Shown here one piece after another: positions 7,248-16,408 of a DNA stretch of 52,690 bases. A program made the translations under genes and the position numbers. Source of the DNA: Oscillospiraceae bacterium (GTDB taxonomy: Bacteria > Bacillota > Clostridia > Oscillospirales > CAG-272); contig SVRT01000015.1 of the NCBI GenBank assembly GCA_015064685.1, positions 1 to 52,690 on the forward strand, given 5' to 3'. The notes below the pieces were generated by a model. That model did no database searches, had not been told where the DNA came from, and saw nothing but the letters and a program-made list of their open reading frames with translations. Every line of letters begins with the position of its first letter. Positions within the stretch are counted from its first letter, which is position 1.

Positions 7248-8344
7248 GCAAGAAAATAAAGCTCAAAAGGGGCAGGATCATAGGCGCGAGAGGAGAAAAC
7301 ATCCAGAAAAACAGAACTATGCGATTCTGGTTCTCGAGTATGGTGTGGCTGCTTTTTGCGATCACGGGTGTATTCACCGCCCTGATTTTCGTTATGCTTT
7401 ACGGAATCCTAGCCTTCCAGGAGATATACCTTAACGCCTTCCTGCTTATTGCGGCTATGACACTCTCGAGTATCATCATCGGCGCGCTGCTTGCCGCTAT
7501 CACGTCAAAATTCATCTTCAAGCGTCTTACCAAGATCAGCGAGGGAATGAGAGAGATCGCGCGCGGAAACTTCAAGGCTCGAGTTCGCGAAAAAGATAAA
7601 AAGGGCGCCTTCACCGAGTTCGGTGAGCTTGAGCGCACCTTTAATCAGATGGCATCAGACCTTGACGGAATAGAGATCTTCCGCAACGACTTTATCAACA
7701 ATTTCTCACACGAATTCAAGACTCCGATCGTCTCCCTGCGCGGCTTTGCGCGCCAGCTTCAAGGCGGCAACATCACCGAGGAGCAGCGAAAGGAATACAT
7801 TGATATCATCGTCAAGGAGAGTGAGCGCCTTGCGTCGATGTCGACCAACGTGCTTCTCCTTTCAAAGCTCGAAAACCAGCAGATAGTCAGCGAAAAGACG
7901 GTCTTTGACCTTGACGAGCAGATACGCGGATGTATTCTTTTACTTGAAAAGTCCTGGGATGAAAAAGAGATCGAGCTTGACATAGACCTTGACCCGATAA
8001 AGTATCATTTCAACGAGGAGATGCTCTCGCACGTCTGGGTCAATCTTCTTTCAAACGCGATCAAGTTCTCGCATCATGGCGGACACATCTGCTGCAGGCT
8101 GTATAGCGATGAGAACAGTATAGCTTGCGAGATCAAGGACGACGGGATCGGTATGACCGAGGAAACTCTTTCGAGAATTTTTGAAAAATTTTATCAGGGT
8201 GACACATCTCACTCGGTTCTCGGAAACGGTATCGGTCTTAATATCGTCCACCGAATCGTCACTCTTGCGGGCGGTGAGATAGTCGTTGAAAGCTCGCCCG
8301 GAGAGGGCAGCAAATTCACGGTGCGTCTGCCCGAAACGGTATAA
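7244..8344 (+). CDS. Sensor histidine kinase with HAMP domain
   Basis: 366 residues. Two membrane helices (about 29-54 and 62-88) enclose only a very short outer loop, so the signal is probably sensed in or at the membrane. A HAMP linker (about 88-140) follows. The H box is FSHEFKTPIVSLRGF with phospho-acceptor H156. The ATPase domain shows the N box VNLLSNAIKF, the G1 box DDGIGM at 299-304 and the G2 box GNGIGLNIV at 328-335. It would phosphorylate the response regulator encoded just upstream, with which it overlaps by 4 nt. The arrangement is like HssS, but HssS has a longer sensor loop. A terminator follows at 8354. Confidence 0.93.
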   Translation: MSKKIKLKRGRIIGARGENIQKNRTMRFWFSSMVWLLFAITGVFTALIFVMLYGILAFQEIYLNAFLLIAAMTLSSIIIGALLAAITSKFIFKRLTKISEGMREIARGNFKARVREKDKKGAFTEFGELERTFNQMASDLDGIEIFRNDFINNFSHEFKTPIVSLRGFARQLQGGNITEEQRKEYIDIIVKESERLASMSTNVLLLSKLENQQIVSEKTVFDLDEQIRGCILLLEKSWDEKEIELDIDLDPIKYHFNEEMLSHVWVNLLSNAIKFSHHGGHICCRLYSDENSIACEIKDDGIGMTEETLSRIFEKFYQGDTSHSVLGNGIGLNIVHRIVTLAGGEIVVESSPGEGSKFTVRLPETV

Positions 8345-8353
8345 AATAATATT

Positions 8354-8390
8354 GGGGAAGGCAATTTTTCTGCCTTCCCTCTTTTGTTTC
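8354..8390 (+). terminator. Terminator of the first two-component operon
   Basis: GGGAAGGCA (8355-8363) and TGCCTTCCC (8371-8379) form a 9-bp stem followed by TCTTTTGTTT. Confidence 0.8.
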
Positions 8391-8436
8391 GGTAAAAATA
8401 TTAAATTTTGCAAGTAAAATTATGTTTACACATCTG

Positions 8437-8465
8437 TTGACAACGATAGTAAAATGATATATAAT
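8437..8465 (+). promoter_or_regulatory. Consensus sigma-A promoter of the second isomerase
   Basis: TTGACA (8437-8442) and TATAAT (8460-8465) match both consensus hexamers with the optimal 17-bp spacer, 44 bp upstream of the start codon. Confidence 0.85.
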
Positions 8466-8509
8466 TTATTTATAAGATCATCCACTAAAAACAATTGGAG
8501 GAATAAATT

Positions 8510-9376
8510 ATGAGCAATAAGATCTACAATTTTCCCGTCGGCGTGATACTCGAGTCCTTCAGACTCCCGAGAAGTGAGGCGATCGCAAAAGCCGCCGAGA
8601 TCGGCGCTGACGGTATACAGATGTACGCGACCTGGGGTGAAAACTCCGCTGAAAATCTTGTCGGCAATAAGAGACGCGAGCTTCTTGACGAGGTGAAGTC
8701 ACACGGACTCGTATTCTCCGCTCTCTGCGGTGACCTCGGTAAGGGCTTTTGGCAGCCGGAGCAAAATCCCGAGCTTATCGAGCGCTCCAAGAGAATTCTT
8801 GACCTCGCAAAGGACCTTGAAACCAACATCGTCACAACTCACATAGGCGTCGTTCCCACCGACAAAAATTGCGACAGATATAGGATCATGCAAGAGGCTT
8901 GCTATGAGCTTGCTCAGTACGCTGACTCTATGGACGCGCATTTCGCTATTGAGACGGGTCCCGAGCGCTCAGCAACTCTCAAGGAATTTCTCGACGCTCT
9001 CGGCTCTAAGGGCGTTGCCGTCAACCTTGACCCCGCAAATCTTGCTATGGTAGTGCTTGACGACGCAGTCGAGGCTGTCAACAACCTCAAGGATTACATC
9101 GTCCACACCCACGCCAAGGACGGAAAGAACATCTGGTACAAGGACCCCGAGATGGTATACGGCGTAAAGGAATTCGATGCCGAGTCGATCAATCGCGGCA
9201 AATCCTTCCTTGAAGTACCGCTCGGTACGGGTAGCGTTGATTTCCCGAAATACCTCGAGGCACTCACTTTTGTCGGCTACAAGGGCTTCCTCACCATCGA
9301 GAGAGAGGTCGGCGATACCCCCGAAAAGGACATCCGCATAGCCTACGACTTCCTCAAGAACATAATCAACGGCTGA
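8510..9376 (+). CDS. Sugar phosphate isomerase/epimerase (ketose 3-epimerase-like)
   Basis: 288 residues, the usual size of TIM-barrel 3-epimerases such as D-tagatose 3-epimerase or L-ribulose-5-phosphate 3-epimerase. Metal ligands expected for this fold are visible: E148 in AIETG, D174 in NLDPAN, H201 in VHTHAKD and E264 in LTIERE. The protein has no signal peptide and would act on a cytoplasmic ketose or ketose phosphate. ATG follows GGAGG at good spacing. It is monocistronic, with a perfect consensus promoter and a strong terminator, suggesting high constitutive expression. The adjacent convergent lipoprotein and transporter locus suggests a role with imported sugars, but that is inference. 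The substrate is not determinable by eye. Confidence 0.88.
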   Translation: MSNKIYNFPVGVILESFRLPRSEAIAKAAEIGADGIQMYATWGENSAENLVGNKRRELLDEVKSHGLVFSALCGDLGKGFWQPEQNPELIERSKRILDLAKDLETNIVTTHIGVVPTDKNCDRYRIMQEACYELAQYADSMDAHFAIETGPERSATLKEFLDALGSKGVAVNLDPANLAMVVLDDAVEAVNNLKDYIVHTHAKDGKNIWYKDPEMVYGVKEFDAESINRGKSFLEVPLGTGSVDFPKYLEALTFVGYKGFLTIEREVGDTPEKDIRIAYDFLKNIING

Positions 9377-9394
9377 TTTTTCTTTTAATTAGTA

Positions 9395-9436
9395 AGATCC
9401 CCAAGCACAAAAGGAGCTTGGGGATCTGTTTTTTTT
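9395..9436 (+). terminator. Terminator between the isomerase and the SGNH lipoprotein
   Basis: AGATCCCCAAGC (9395-9406) and GCTTGGGGATCT (9416-9427) form a 12-bp perfect stem followed by GTTTTTTT. The convergent lipoprotein gene ends within its T-run. Confidence 0.9.
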
Positions 9437-12400
9437 AGCCTATTGTAACTGTTGTGGGGGTCGATGAGTCGGTATAATACTCGTATGAGCCTGAGCCGAG
9501 GAGCGCTTCTGCCTCCTCTACGCTATCACACATTGCGGCAAACGCCACGTCGGTGTAGTCACTCGGCTCACTTCTGTTGCCGTAGTTGGGGTAGAAGGGA
9601 CGGATCGCTACGAACTTTGCGCTATACGTGCCGTTGTTTTCCAAGAATCCCTTCTCGTTATTGGCATTGTGTGCCATCTTGCTCATATCAATGACCGCGA
9701 TATGCCATTGACCGTCCTCTACACCTCCGGTGGGTATGAGAGTGATATGCTCGGTCTCACTCGTGGGTCCCGTATGCTCGGTTCCCGCGAAGATCGTGAA
9801 TTGATTCTGACCGATACCGTTTTCACCAACTCTGTACTTGATAACGAGGTACTGTCCCGTTACAAGTGATCCCGACGTGTTCTTATAAACGCTGAACTCG
9901 TTATAATTATTCTTTTCGTGGGAGTTTCCGCCGTATACGCGGCAGAACTCTTCCCCATCTTCCTCAAGTATCTCTGCGTAGTTGATCAAGGATGCGTTGT
10001 TTGCGTAACCGTTTACAACGTAAGGCGAAACGTAGTAATTTACGCTCTCGGGAACGGTCTTTGTGAGTGCTACGTGTCCGCAGGAAGCGCATACGAGCTT
10101 AAATTCATTACCCTCGCGTTTTTCGATGAGATTGTGATCTCCCGTGCAGCTGCCGTCGGGCTTGAGCTCGACGGGAGTCGATCCGTTCGAGCCGATAAAT
10201 CTTACCGTCTCAGAGTCAACTATCTTCGCCACGTCGTCAAAGCTTGCGCAGAGTGACATATAGCCGAAATCCACGTAGCCGTTCTCAATCTGGTCAAAGC
10301 CTGCGCCGAATACCATCTTGAAGGTCTGCATTGTGAAGCTGCCGTCCGAAATCGCAACGTAATAGTCGGGATGAATACCCTTAAGATCCATTACGTATGT
10401 TATCCATTCGCCTGCCGTGATCACGGGAACGGCAAAGCTTGCTCCCATAGACGCTCCGTAAAGCTTATAGGAGAAGTTCATCTTGATAGTTGAGTGACTT
10501 GCTCTTATCTTAATAACGAGGTATCTGTTGCCCTTCGTATCAAGCCAATTGCCCGTATAATCGGTATGGGGATCGGTGTTCTGGAGTATCCAGTGAAGCT
10601 CGTGACCGTGGTTCGAGGCTTTCGCGGTGACTCTTGTGAAGTTTAGCTCGCCCTCGCTCTTAAGCTCTCCGTTCAAGAGATAGAACTCAGGAGATTTGCT
10701 CGTTGCCACGCCTGAATAATATACGACTCCCGCAGGAACAGTATACGAACTGCCAACGTATCCGCAATCGGTACAGCTTGACGAATATGTCACCGAGCCA
10801 TCGGTATTAGTTACTGTGTTTTGGGTCATATTGTGACCGACAACGCTCGCCTCGATTCCGCATCTGAGGCAAGCCTCCTTGCCGTGACCGCTCTCCGCAA
10901 TCACGTTAGGATGCAAGCAGATCTCGGGAGCTGTAAGCTCGATCTCAAGTCCGCCCGCGCAGACCATATAGTTTGCGTCGGGGTCGTATTCCCAAACGGT
11001 ATACGCCTCTTCGCTATAAAAGACGTTACATTCCGCGTCGTTAATATAAACCTTCTTGCCCGCGTTTACGTAATAGAGGTGATAACCGCCCTCACACGCT
11101 TCAAGACGGACACAGACCGCGTCGTTTGCGTTCGTCGTACCGCTTGCACCGTCAAGGAAGAGCGTACCGCCATCCGACAGGATGACCTTTCCGTTATAGT
11201 TTACGTTTACAACGGGAGCTTCTCCGATATCAGGAAGCTCTTTTTCGTGGTTTTCAAAGCCGAACACAGTCTCAAAGAGCACCTGCGCGTAAATTCTTAC
11301 AAGGAAATCGCTCGGGTGATTTACGTTATTACCCGTGCTATCGCGGAATCTCTTTACAGAATGGAGATACTTTGATACGCTCGTCATGGGAGCGAGCGCG
11401 CAATCTGTCCCTCTTGCGTTAATTTTCTCCGCAAGCGGTATCATTGCCGCCTCAAATGTAGGCTGAGTTCCGTTGCAGAAATATGCGTCTGCAGGGTTTC
11501 TTACCGCCTCGGGGTTGGGTATCATTGTCGAAACAAGGAGAAGGTCGGTATCAGGCGCGCAATCCTCGATCTTTACAACGATCTCTTCAAGATATCCGCA
11601 CACAGCGTCCGCCGTACTTCCTCCGTTATTCATACCGAATGCAAGAACAAAGAGGTCGCATCCGTGCTCTTCAATATATGCCTTGACGTAGGTATCAAAG
11701 TTGTCTCTTCCCTGCTGGGTGTTCCAACCGCCGACAGCATTGTTGATGAAGGTTATTGTTCCGCGCGTTCCGTATACGGTATCGCTATACTTACCGCCTC
11801 CGCTCGGATTCGCGATGCTCTTGACGGTATATCCGTACTGCTTTGCGATATACTGGGTGAACATTCTCGGCCAGATAGGCGCAAAGGGTGCCTTTCCAAT
11901 AGAGCTTGACGCATTTGCTCCCGCGGTGATACTGTCACCGTAGAAGAATATTGTCACGTCCTCGCCATTCTCAAGCTTTTCGATAAAGCCCGCGAATCTG
12001 TCGGTGTAGGATTCGAGCGCAGGACCTTCCCAGGTGTCTGTGTGCTTGTATGTAACGGCAACCTGCCAGCGACACATAGTGTCTCCCTCACCGTACATGG
12101 TCTGAGTGACAACGCCGTTATACATCGTGGAGAGATAGGGCTTGTCGCCAAGCACGGAATAATAGGTCTCGAGCGGAACGTAGGGTATACGTGTTCCCTC
12201 AAGAAGCACGAGGTATCCGTCGACGTAATCGTAGTCAACACCCTGAACGTACTCAATTGAAAGGTCGTAGGAGCGGACAGAAATGATCTTATCCGCACTG
12301 TAAAGCAGAGGAGCCTTGTCGTACTTTCCAACGAACATTACAGTCTCGTTATGAACGACCTTACCGTCCCAGACGGGAGACATATAGGTATCTATATCGT

Positions 12401-15077
12401 ATTTCTCGTATATACCAACGCTCGCGTGCTTGTTGCCGTCGGTCACAGGGTCCTCGGGATCAACAGGATCTTCAGGATCTACGGGATCCTCGGGAATGTT
12501 CTCCTGAACCTCGCGATCCTCGCCTCCGCTTGCCCAATTCGTATAAAGAACGTATTTGCCCTCACCGATGAGCTGCTCTGCCTCGGACGTTGAGTCTACG
12601 ATCGCCACGTACGCTATGTCAATGTACGCAAGTCCCGTCGTAATTCTCACCTGGACACCAAGCTCGCTATCACGTGTGTAATTTGCAAACTGTGCAAGGT
12701 CGATGACCGCGATCTCCCAGCCGTCGGGGAGCATTGCGGCGATCTTTGACACGGTAGTTCTCGAGCCCTCGTTATCGCTTGTGCAGAGGTCGAATCGCAT
12801 AGTCTTATCCTTGCTCGTTCTGTACTTGATAACAAGATAATTACCCGTGTCACCGTCGATCTTTGCAGTGATATTGTCTCCGTTGACGAAAACGTGTCCG
12901 TCACCGTTCGTAAATCTGATTCGACGGAAGTTCATTCCGTCCTCGGTCATCAAGCCGCCGTCCGTTCCGTTATATATCCCCATATTTGCGATCGGATAGT
13001 AGTGATTTACACATCCCGGAACGCTGTATGATGACTTAACGTATCCGCATATAGTGCAGGTCAGCGCGTAGACCTTTGTCCCGTCCGATTCGGTCGTGAC
13101 CTTCTCGGCAAAGCTATGCTCTAAGCTCTCATGCTCAACACCGCAACGCAGGCAGCTCTCTCTGTAAGCCTGCTCGCCTTCAACTATGATAGGATGGAAG
13201 CATATCTCGGGAGTGACAAGCTTGATCGCAAGCTCGCTTCCATCGCATACCATTGCCTTGAGAGTAGCGTTATACGTCCACACCGTCTCTCCGCTCATAG
13301 CGTACGCAAGCTCATTTGCCGCTGCGTTTACGTACATCTTCGTTCCCTTTGCGACGTAATACATAAAATATCCGCCCTCGGTCTTCTCGATACGGACACA
13401 CATAGCGTCGTTTTTGTTTGCTGTTCCCATTTTGCCATCGAGGAATATCTCACCTGCGGCATCTCCGCCTATTATGGCGTTATAGTTTACGTCGAGCGTG
13501 GGAGTCTCGCCTATCGCTACGGGGGCCTTCTCGTAATTCTCATAGCCAAATACCGTCTGGTAGATGACCTGCGCGTAGGTGCGCGCGAGGAAGTCACTCG
13601 GGTGGTTGACGTTGTTACCCGTTGTGTCACGGTATCTCTTCTGTGCGTGGATATACTGGCTGACACTTGTCATAGGAGCTACCGCACAGCTGATTCCGTT
13701 ATCGTTGATTTTCTCAGCGAGAGGATACATACCCTCTTCGAAGGTATACTGATTTCCGTTGCAGAAGAACTTATCCGCGGGGTTTCTTACCGCCTCGGGA
13801 TTGGGTATCATCGTTGAAACGAGTACGACGTCCGCATCGGGAGCGCCTCTGTGTACGTTTCTTACGATCTGCTCAAGAAGTCCCGTAATTACGCTTGTAG
13901 TAGAGCCGCCGTTGTTCATTCCAAACGCAAGCACAAAGAGGTCACAGCCGTACTCTCTTATATACTTGCCTACGTAGCTTGCATAGTTGTCAAGACCGCT
14001 CTGAGTTGACCATCCGCCAACTGCGTTATTGATATAGGTTATTGTTCCGTTCGTTCCGAATACTGTGACGGGGTACGTTGTGCCGCCTGAGGGCTTTCCG
14101 TTTGTCAGATCCGCATCTGAATATGAATCAACGTACTTTACGGTATATCCGTACTGCTTTGCTACGTACTGTACGAACATTCTCGCAAAGCTCGGAGCAT
14201 AGGGCGCTCTGCTCTGCGACGAGGTAGCACCCGTGGTGATACTGTCACCGTAGAAGAATACGGTCACATCCTCACCGCGCTCAAGCTTGCCGATAAAGTC
14301 TGCATATCTGTCCTCATAGGACTCAACTACCTTGCCATCCCAGGTGTCGCTATGCTTATACGTAACGGCAACCTGCCACTGTGTCATAGTCGTACCGTCA
14401 CCGAACATTGTCTGTGTGACCTGTCCGTTATACATTGTGGAGAGGTAGGGATAGTTGGGATCAAGAACCGAATAGTAGGTGCTAAGCGGAACATAGGGGA
14501 TGCGCGTGCCCTCAAGAAGCACGAGCTTGCCGTCAACGTAGTCGTAGTCAACACCCTTTACATATTCTGTCTTAAGATCGTATGAGCGGACCGAGATGAT
14601 CTTATCCGCGTCGTAAAGAAGCGGAGCTTTGTCATCGGGACCTACGAACATTACGGTCTCGTTATGAATTACCTTGCCGTCCCATATTGGAGACATATAG
14701 ACGTCAAGATCGTATTCCTCATATTTTCCTACGCTTGCAGGTCTGTCTGCTTTATTGACTGTTTCCATTTCTTCGCTCTCCTTCTCCGACGTATCCTTCT
14801 CGGATTCGTTTTCGTCGGTCACCGGCTCTGTTTCAATATTTGTTTCCTTATCGGATCCGCTTTCAACACCCTCCGTGGGAGTCTCGCTTTCCGACTCGTC
14901 ATTCTTACTCTCGTCCTGCGGCTCTGTATCAACATAGGTGTCCGGCTCACTTGGAGCTTCGCCTTCTGTCTCGTGCAGTGTCTCGCCCTCGGTCACCTGA
15001 CCCGAGCCACCGTCACCGCATGCGAACAGACTCACCGTCATTGCGAAAAGCAGGATCAAAACAATTATCTTTTTCAT
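9435..15077 (-). CDS. Giant lipoprotein with two SGNH hydrolase modules
   Basis: 1880 residues from the ATG at 15077, which has GGAGA upstream and starts a classic lipoprotein signal with lipobox LFAC (Cys20); the frame extends 15 codons further upstream without support. An acidic Ser/Glu linker (21-110) would span the wall. Two homologous modules follow (about 111-850 and 885-1560), joined by PVDPEDPVDPEDPV. Each has a beta-rich domain, then an SGNH hydrolase: GDSIT at 277-281 and 1047-1051, AVGGW, FGMNNG at 385 and 1147, NHPSD at 491 and 1253. Block III is GMNN rather than GxND, and Asn replaces Asp three residues before the His. Each hydrolase is followed by two CxxC pairs and a beta-sandwich resembling a carbohydrate-binding domain; a third CxxC/beta unit ends the protein. 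Likely role: de-esterifying a polysaccharide outside the cell. Substrate unknown. Confidence 0.85.
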   Translation of the reverse strand: MKKIIVLILLFAMTVSLFACGDGGSGQVTEGETLHETEGEAPSEPDTYVDTEPQDESKNDESESETPTEGVESGSDKETNIETEPVTDENESEKDTSEKESEEMETVNKADRPASVGKYEEYDLDVYMSPIWDGKVIHNETVMFVGPDDKAPLLYDADKIISVRSYDLKTEYVKGVDYDYVDGKLVLLEGTRIPYVPLSTYYSVLDPNYPYLSTMYNGQVTQTMFGDGTTMTQWQVAVTYKHSDTWDGKVVESYEDRYADFIGKLERGEDVTVFFYGDSITTGATSSQSRAPYAPSFARMFVQYVAKQYGYTVKYVDSYSDADLTNGKPSGGTTYPVTVFGTNGTITYINNAVGGWSTQSGLDNYASYVGKYIREYGCDLFVLAFGMNNGGSTTSVITGLLEQIVRNVHRGAPDADVVLVSTMIPNPEAVRNPADKFFCNGNQYTFEEGMYPLAEKINDNGISCAVAPMTSVSQYIHAQKRYRDTTGNNVNHPSDFLARTYAQVIYQTVFGYENYEKAPVAIGETPTLDVNYNAIIGGDAAGEIFLDGKMGTANKNDAMCVRIEKTEGGYFMYYVAKGTKMYVNAAANELAYAMSGETVWTYNATLKAMVCDGSELAIKLVTPEICFHPIIVEGEQAYRESCLRCGVEHESLEHSFAEKVTTESDGTKVYALTCTICGYVKSSYSVPGCVNHYYPIANMGIYNGTDGGLMTEDGMNFRRIRFTNGDGHVFVNGDNITAKIDGDTGNYLVIKYRTSKDKTMRFDLCTSDNEGSRTTVSKIAAMLPDGWEIAVIDLAQFANYTRDSELGVQVRITTGLAYIDIAYVAIVDSTSEAEQLIGEGKYVLYTNWASGGEDREVQENIPEDPVDPEDPVDPEDPVTDGNKHASVGIYEKYDIDTYMSPVWDGKVVHNETVMFVGKYDKAPLLYSADKIISVRSYDLSIEYVQGVDYDYVDGYLVLLEGTRIPYVPLETYYSVLGDKPYLSTMYNGVVTQTMYGEGDTMCRWQVAVTYKHTDTWEGPALESYTDRFAGFIEKLENGEDVTIFFYGDSITAGANASSSIGKAPFAPIWPRMFTQYIAKQYGYTVKSIANPSGGGKYSDTVYGTRGTITFINNAVGGWNTQQGRDNFDTYVKAYIEEHGCDLFVLAFGMNNGGSTADAVCGYLEEIVVKIEDCAPDTDLLLVSTMIPNPEAVRNPADAYFCNGTQPTFEAAMIPLAEKINARGTDCALAPMTSVSKYLHSVKRFRDSTGNNVNHPSDFLVRIYAQVLFETVFGFENHEKELPDIGEAPVVNVNYNGKVILSDGGTLFLDGASGTTNANDAVCVRLEACEGGYHLYYVNAGKKVYINDAECNVFYSEEAYTVWEYDPDANYMVCAGGLEIELTAPEICLHPNVIAESGHGKEACLRCGIEASVVGHNMTQNTVTNTDGSVTYSSSCTDCGYVGSSYTVPAGVVYYSGVATSKSPEFYLLNGELKSEGELNFTRVTAKASNHGHELHWILQNTDPHTDYTGNWLDTKGNRYLVIKIRASHSTIKMNFSYKLYGASMGASFAVPVITAGEWITYVMDLKGIHPDYYVAISDGSFTMQTFKMVFGAGFDQIENGYVDFGYMSLCASFDDVAKIVDSETVRFIGSNGSTPVELKPDGSCTGDHNLIEKREGNEFKLVCASCGHVALTKTVPESVNYYVSPYVVNGYANNASLINYAEILEEDGEEFCRVYGGNSHEKNNYNEFSVYKNTSGSLVTGQYLVIKYRVGENGIGQNQFTIFAGTEHTGPTSETEHITLIPTGGVEDGQWHIAVIDMSKMAHNANNEKGFLENNGTYSAKFVAIRPFYPNYGNRSEPSDYTDVAFAAMCDSVEEAEALLGSGSYEYYTDSSTPTTVTIG

Positions 15078-15092
15078 ATAAAATCTCCATTC

Positions 15093-15108
15093 TGCCGCAC
15101 GTGCGGCA
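15093..15108. promoter_or_regulatory. 16-bp perfect palindrome before the lipoprotein start
   Basis: TGCCGCACGTGCGGCA is a perfect palindrome 15 bp upstream of the ATG, just before the ribosome site. It may be an operator or, in RNA, a stem near the start region. No clear -35/-10 pair was found beside it. Confidence 0.45.
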
Positions 15109-15204
15109 CAAATAGTTCTCAATGAATTACGCTTTTACATAATTCAGGTGTGGAAAAGATTTTTTTCGCTTTAAGTGGGGAGTAGCTCTCACGCTATCTC
15201 CTTA

Positions 15205-15258
15205 TAAAAACCCCTCCCCAAACAATGCAATATTCATACTGCGTTCTTTGAGGAGGGT
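15205..15258 (-). terminator. Probable terminator between the second permease pair and the lipoprotein gene
   Basis: On the minus strand ACCCTCCTCAAA and TTTGGGGAGGGGT pair imperfectly around a 24-nt loop, followed by TTTTA. It would end or attenuate the transporter operon before the lipoprotein gene. Confidence 0.55.
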
Positions 15259-15288
15259 GGCTGTGTTCATTCGAACACAAATTTTGTA

Positions 15289-16392
15289 TTATTCGGCTGT
15301 AAGTCCCGAACGTTCGATACCCTCAACAAGGTATCTCTGCAGGAAGACGTACAGTACGACGAGAGGCGCGATTATCATAATACCGCAGGTATTTCTGATA
15401 GCGGTCTCGTAAAGCGTTTGTCCTGCATACTCCGTATCCAACGACTTCGGTATTCCGATGATCTGAGAGAGCATCATTGGAGCTTCCTTCATATTCGTAA
15501 AGAACATACTTGTATAGAAGGTATCCGTCCACTGCCAGCAGAATGAGAACAGGAATACTGTTATCATCATAGGAACCGACATAGGAAGAATGATCTGCAA
15601 GAAGGTTCTGAAGTCTCCCGATCCGTCGATGTACGCGGACTCCTCAAGCGAGTCGGGGATTCCACGGAAGAACTGACGTAGCATGAAGATATAAAGTCCG
15701 TTCTTGAATGCAAGTCCTGTCACCGAAAGAATGATGAAGGGCCAGATCGTATTCTTGAGGTTTATGCTGTTCTCGGGAAGATTGAGAATGCTCAGGGGAG
15801 AGTCCAGCGTGAACTGGAAGAGTCCGAAGAAATCGATATCCACTATCGTACCGCCCGAGAGGGTGGAGAGGATATTTGCTATATCGAAGTAGGTAAAGTT
15901 CATCGACATAGAGGACTGAAGCGTCTTATGAGGTATGATCATCGTGACCATAACAAGCATAAAGATGAGCCCGTTACCCTTGAACTTATACTTCGCAAGA
16001 CCGTATGCGATAACGCAGCAGGTAAACGTCTGGAGCAGAGCGAGAAGAAGCGAGATAAGCGTGGTGTTTATAAGCGCCTCTACGTAGTCAAGATCTGTCC
16101 ATATTGCCTTGTATATGTCAAGCGTGAAATTCTTCGGAACGAGACGTACCGTTACGTCTATAAAGTCCTCGGGAGCCATGAAGGATCCCGCGATCTTTGA
16201 GAAGAAGGGGAAAAGGACTATGTACGCAATTCCAAGAAGGAATATAAATCTGAAGATCTTTATTACTACCGTCTGGAAGAAGTAGAAGTTCAAAAACTTA
16301 GCCTTAAGTCTTTCCTTAAGAGGAGTTCTGTCAAACTCGACCTTGATCTTATTCTTGGATTCTTTTGTAATCTTTGGGGTTGAATTATCCAT
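15289..16392 (-). CDS. Carbohydrate ABC transporter permease, MalG type (second pair)
   Basis: 367 residues, about 80 longer than typical MalG-type CUT1 permeases. Six hydrophobic segments are visible. The cytoplasmic EAA loop that docks the ATPase is at 250-270 (EESAYIDGSGDF, then ILP). The extra length is an N-terminal cytoplasmic tail and an insertion of roughly 50 residues at about 161-212, in an outer loop between membrane segments. The gene lies 16 nt downstream of its MalF-type partner and has GGGAGGAGA before the ATG. It should form a heterodimeric sugar channel with the protein from 16409-17386. No ATPase gene is nearby; CUT1 systems of Firmicutes usually share an MsmK-type ATPase. 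Confidence 0.92.
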   Translation of the reverse strand: MDNSTPKITKESKNKIKVEFDRTPLKERLKAKFLNFYFFQTVVIKIFRFIFLLGIAYIVLFPFFSKIAGSFMAPEDFIDVTVRLVPKNFTLDIYKAIWTDLDYVEALINTTLISLLLALLQTFTCCVIAYGLAKYKFKGNGLIFMLVMVTMIIPHKTLQSSMSMNFTYFDIANILSTLSGGTIVDIDFFGLFQFTLDSPLSILNLPENSINLKNTIWPFIILSVTGLAFKNGLYIFMLRQFFRGIPDSLEESAYIDGSGDFRTFLQIILPMSVPMMITVFLFSFCWQWTDTFYTSMFFTNMKEAPMMLSQIIGIPKSLDTEYAGQTLYETAIRNTCGIMIIAPLVVLYVFLQRYLVEGIERSGLTAE

Positions 16393-16408
16393 TGTGTCTC
16401 CTCCCTTC

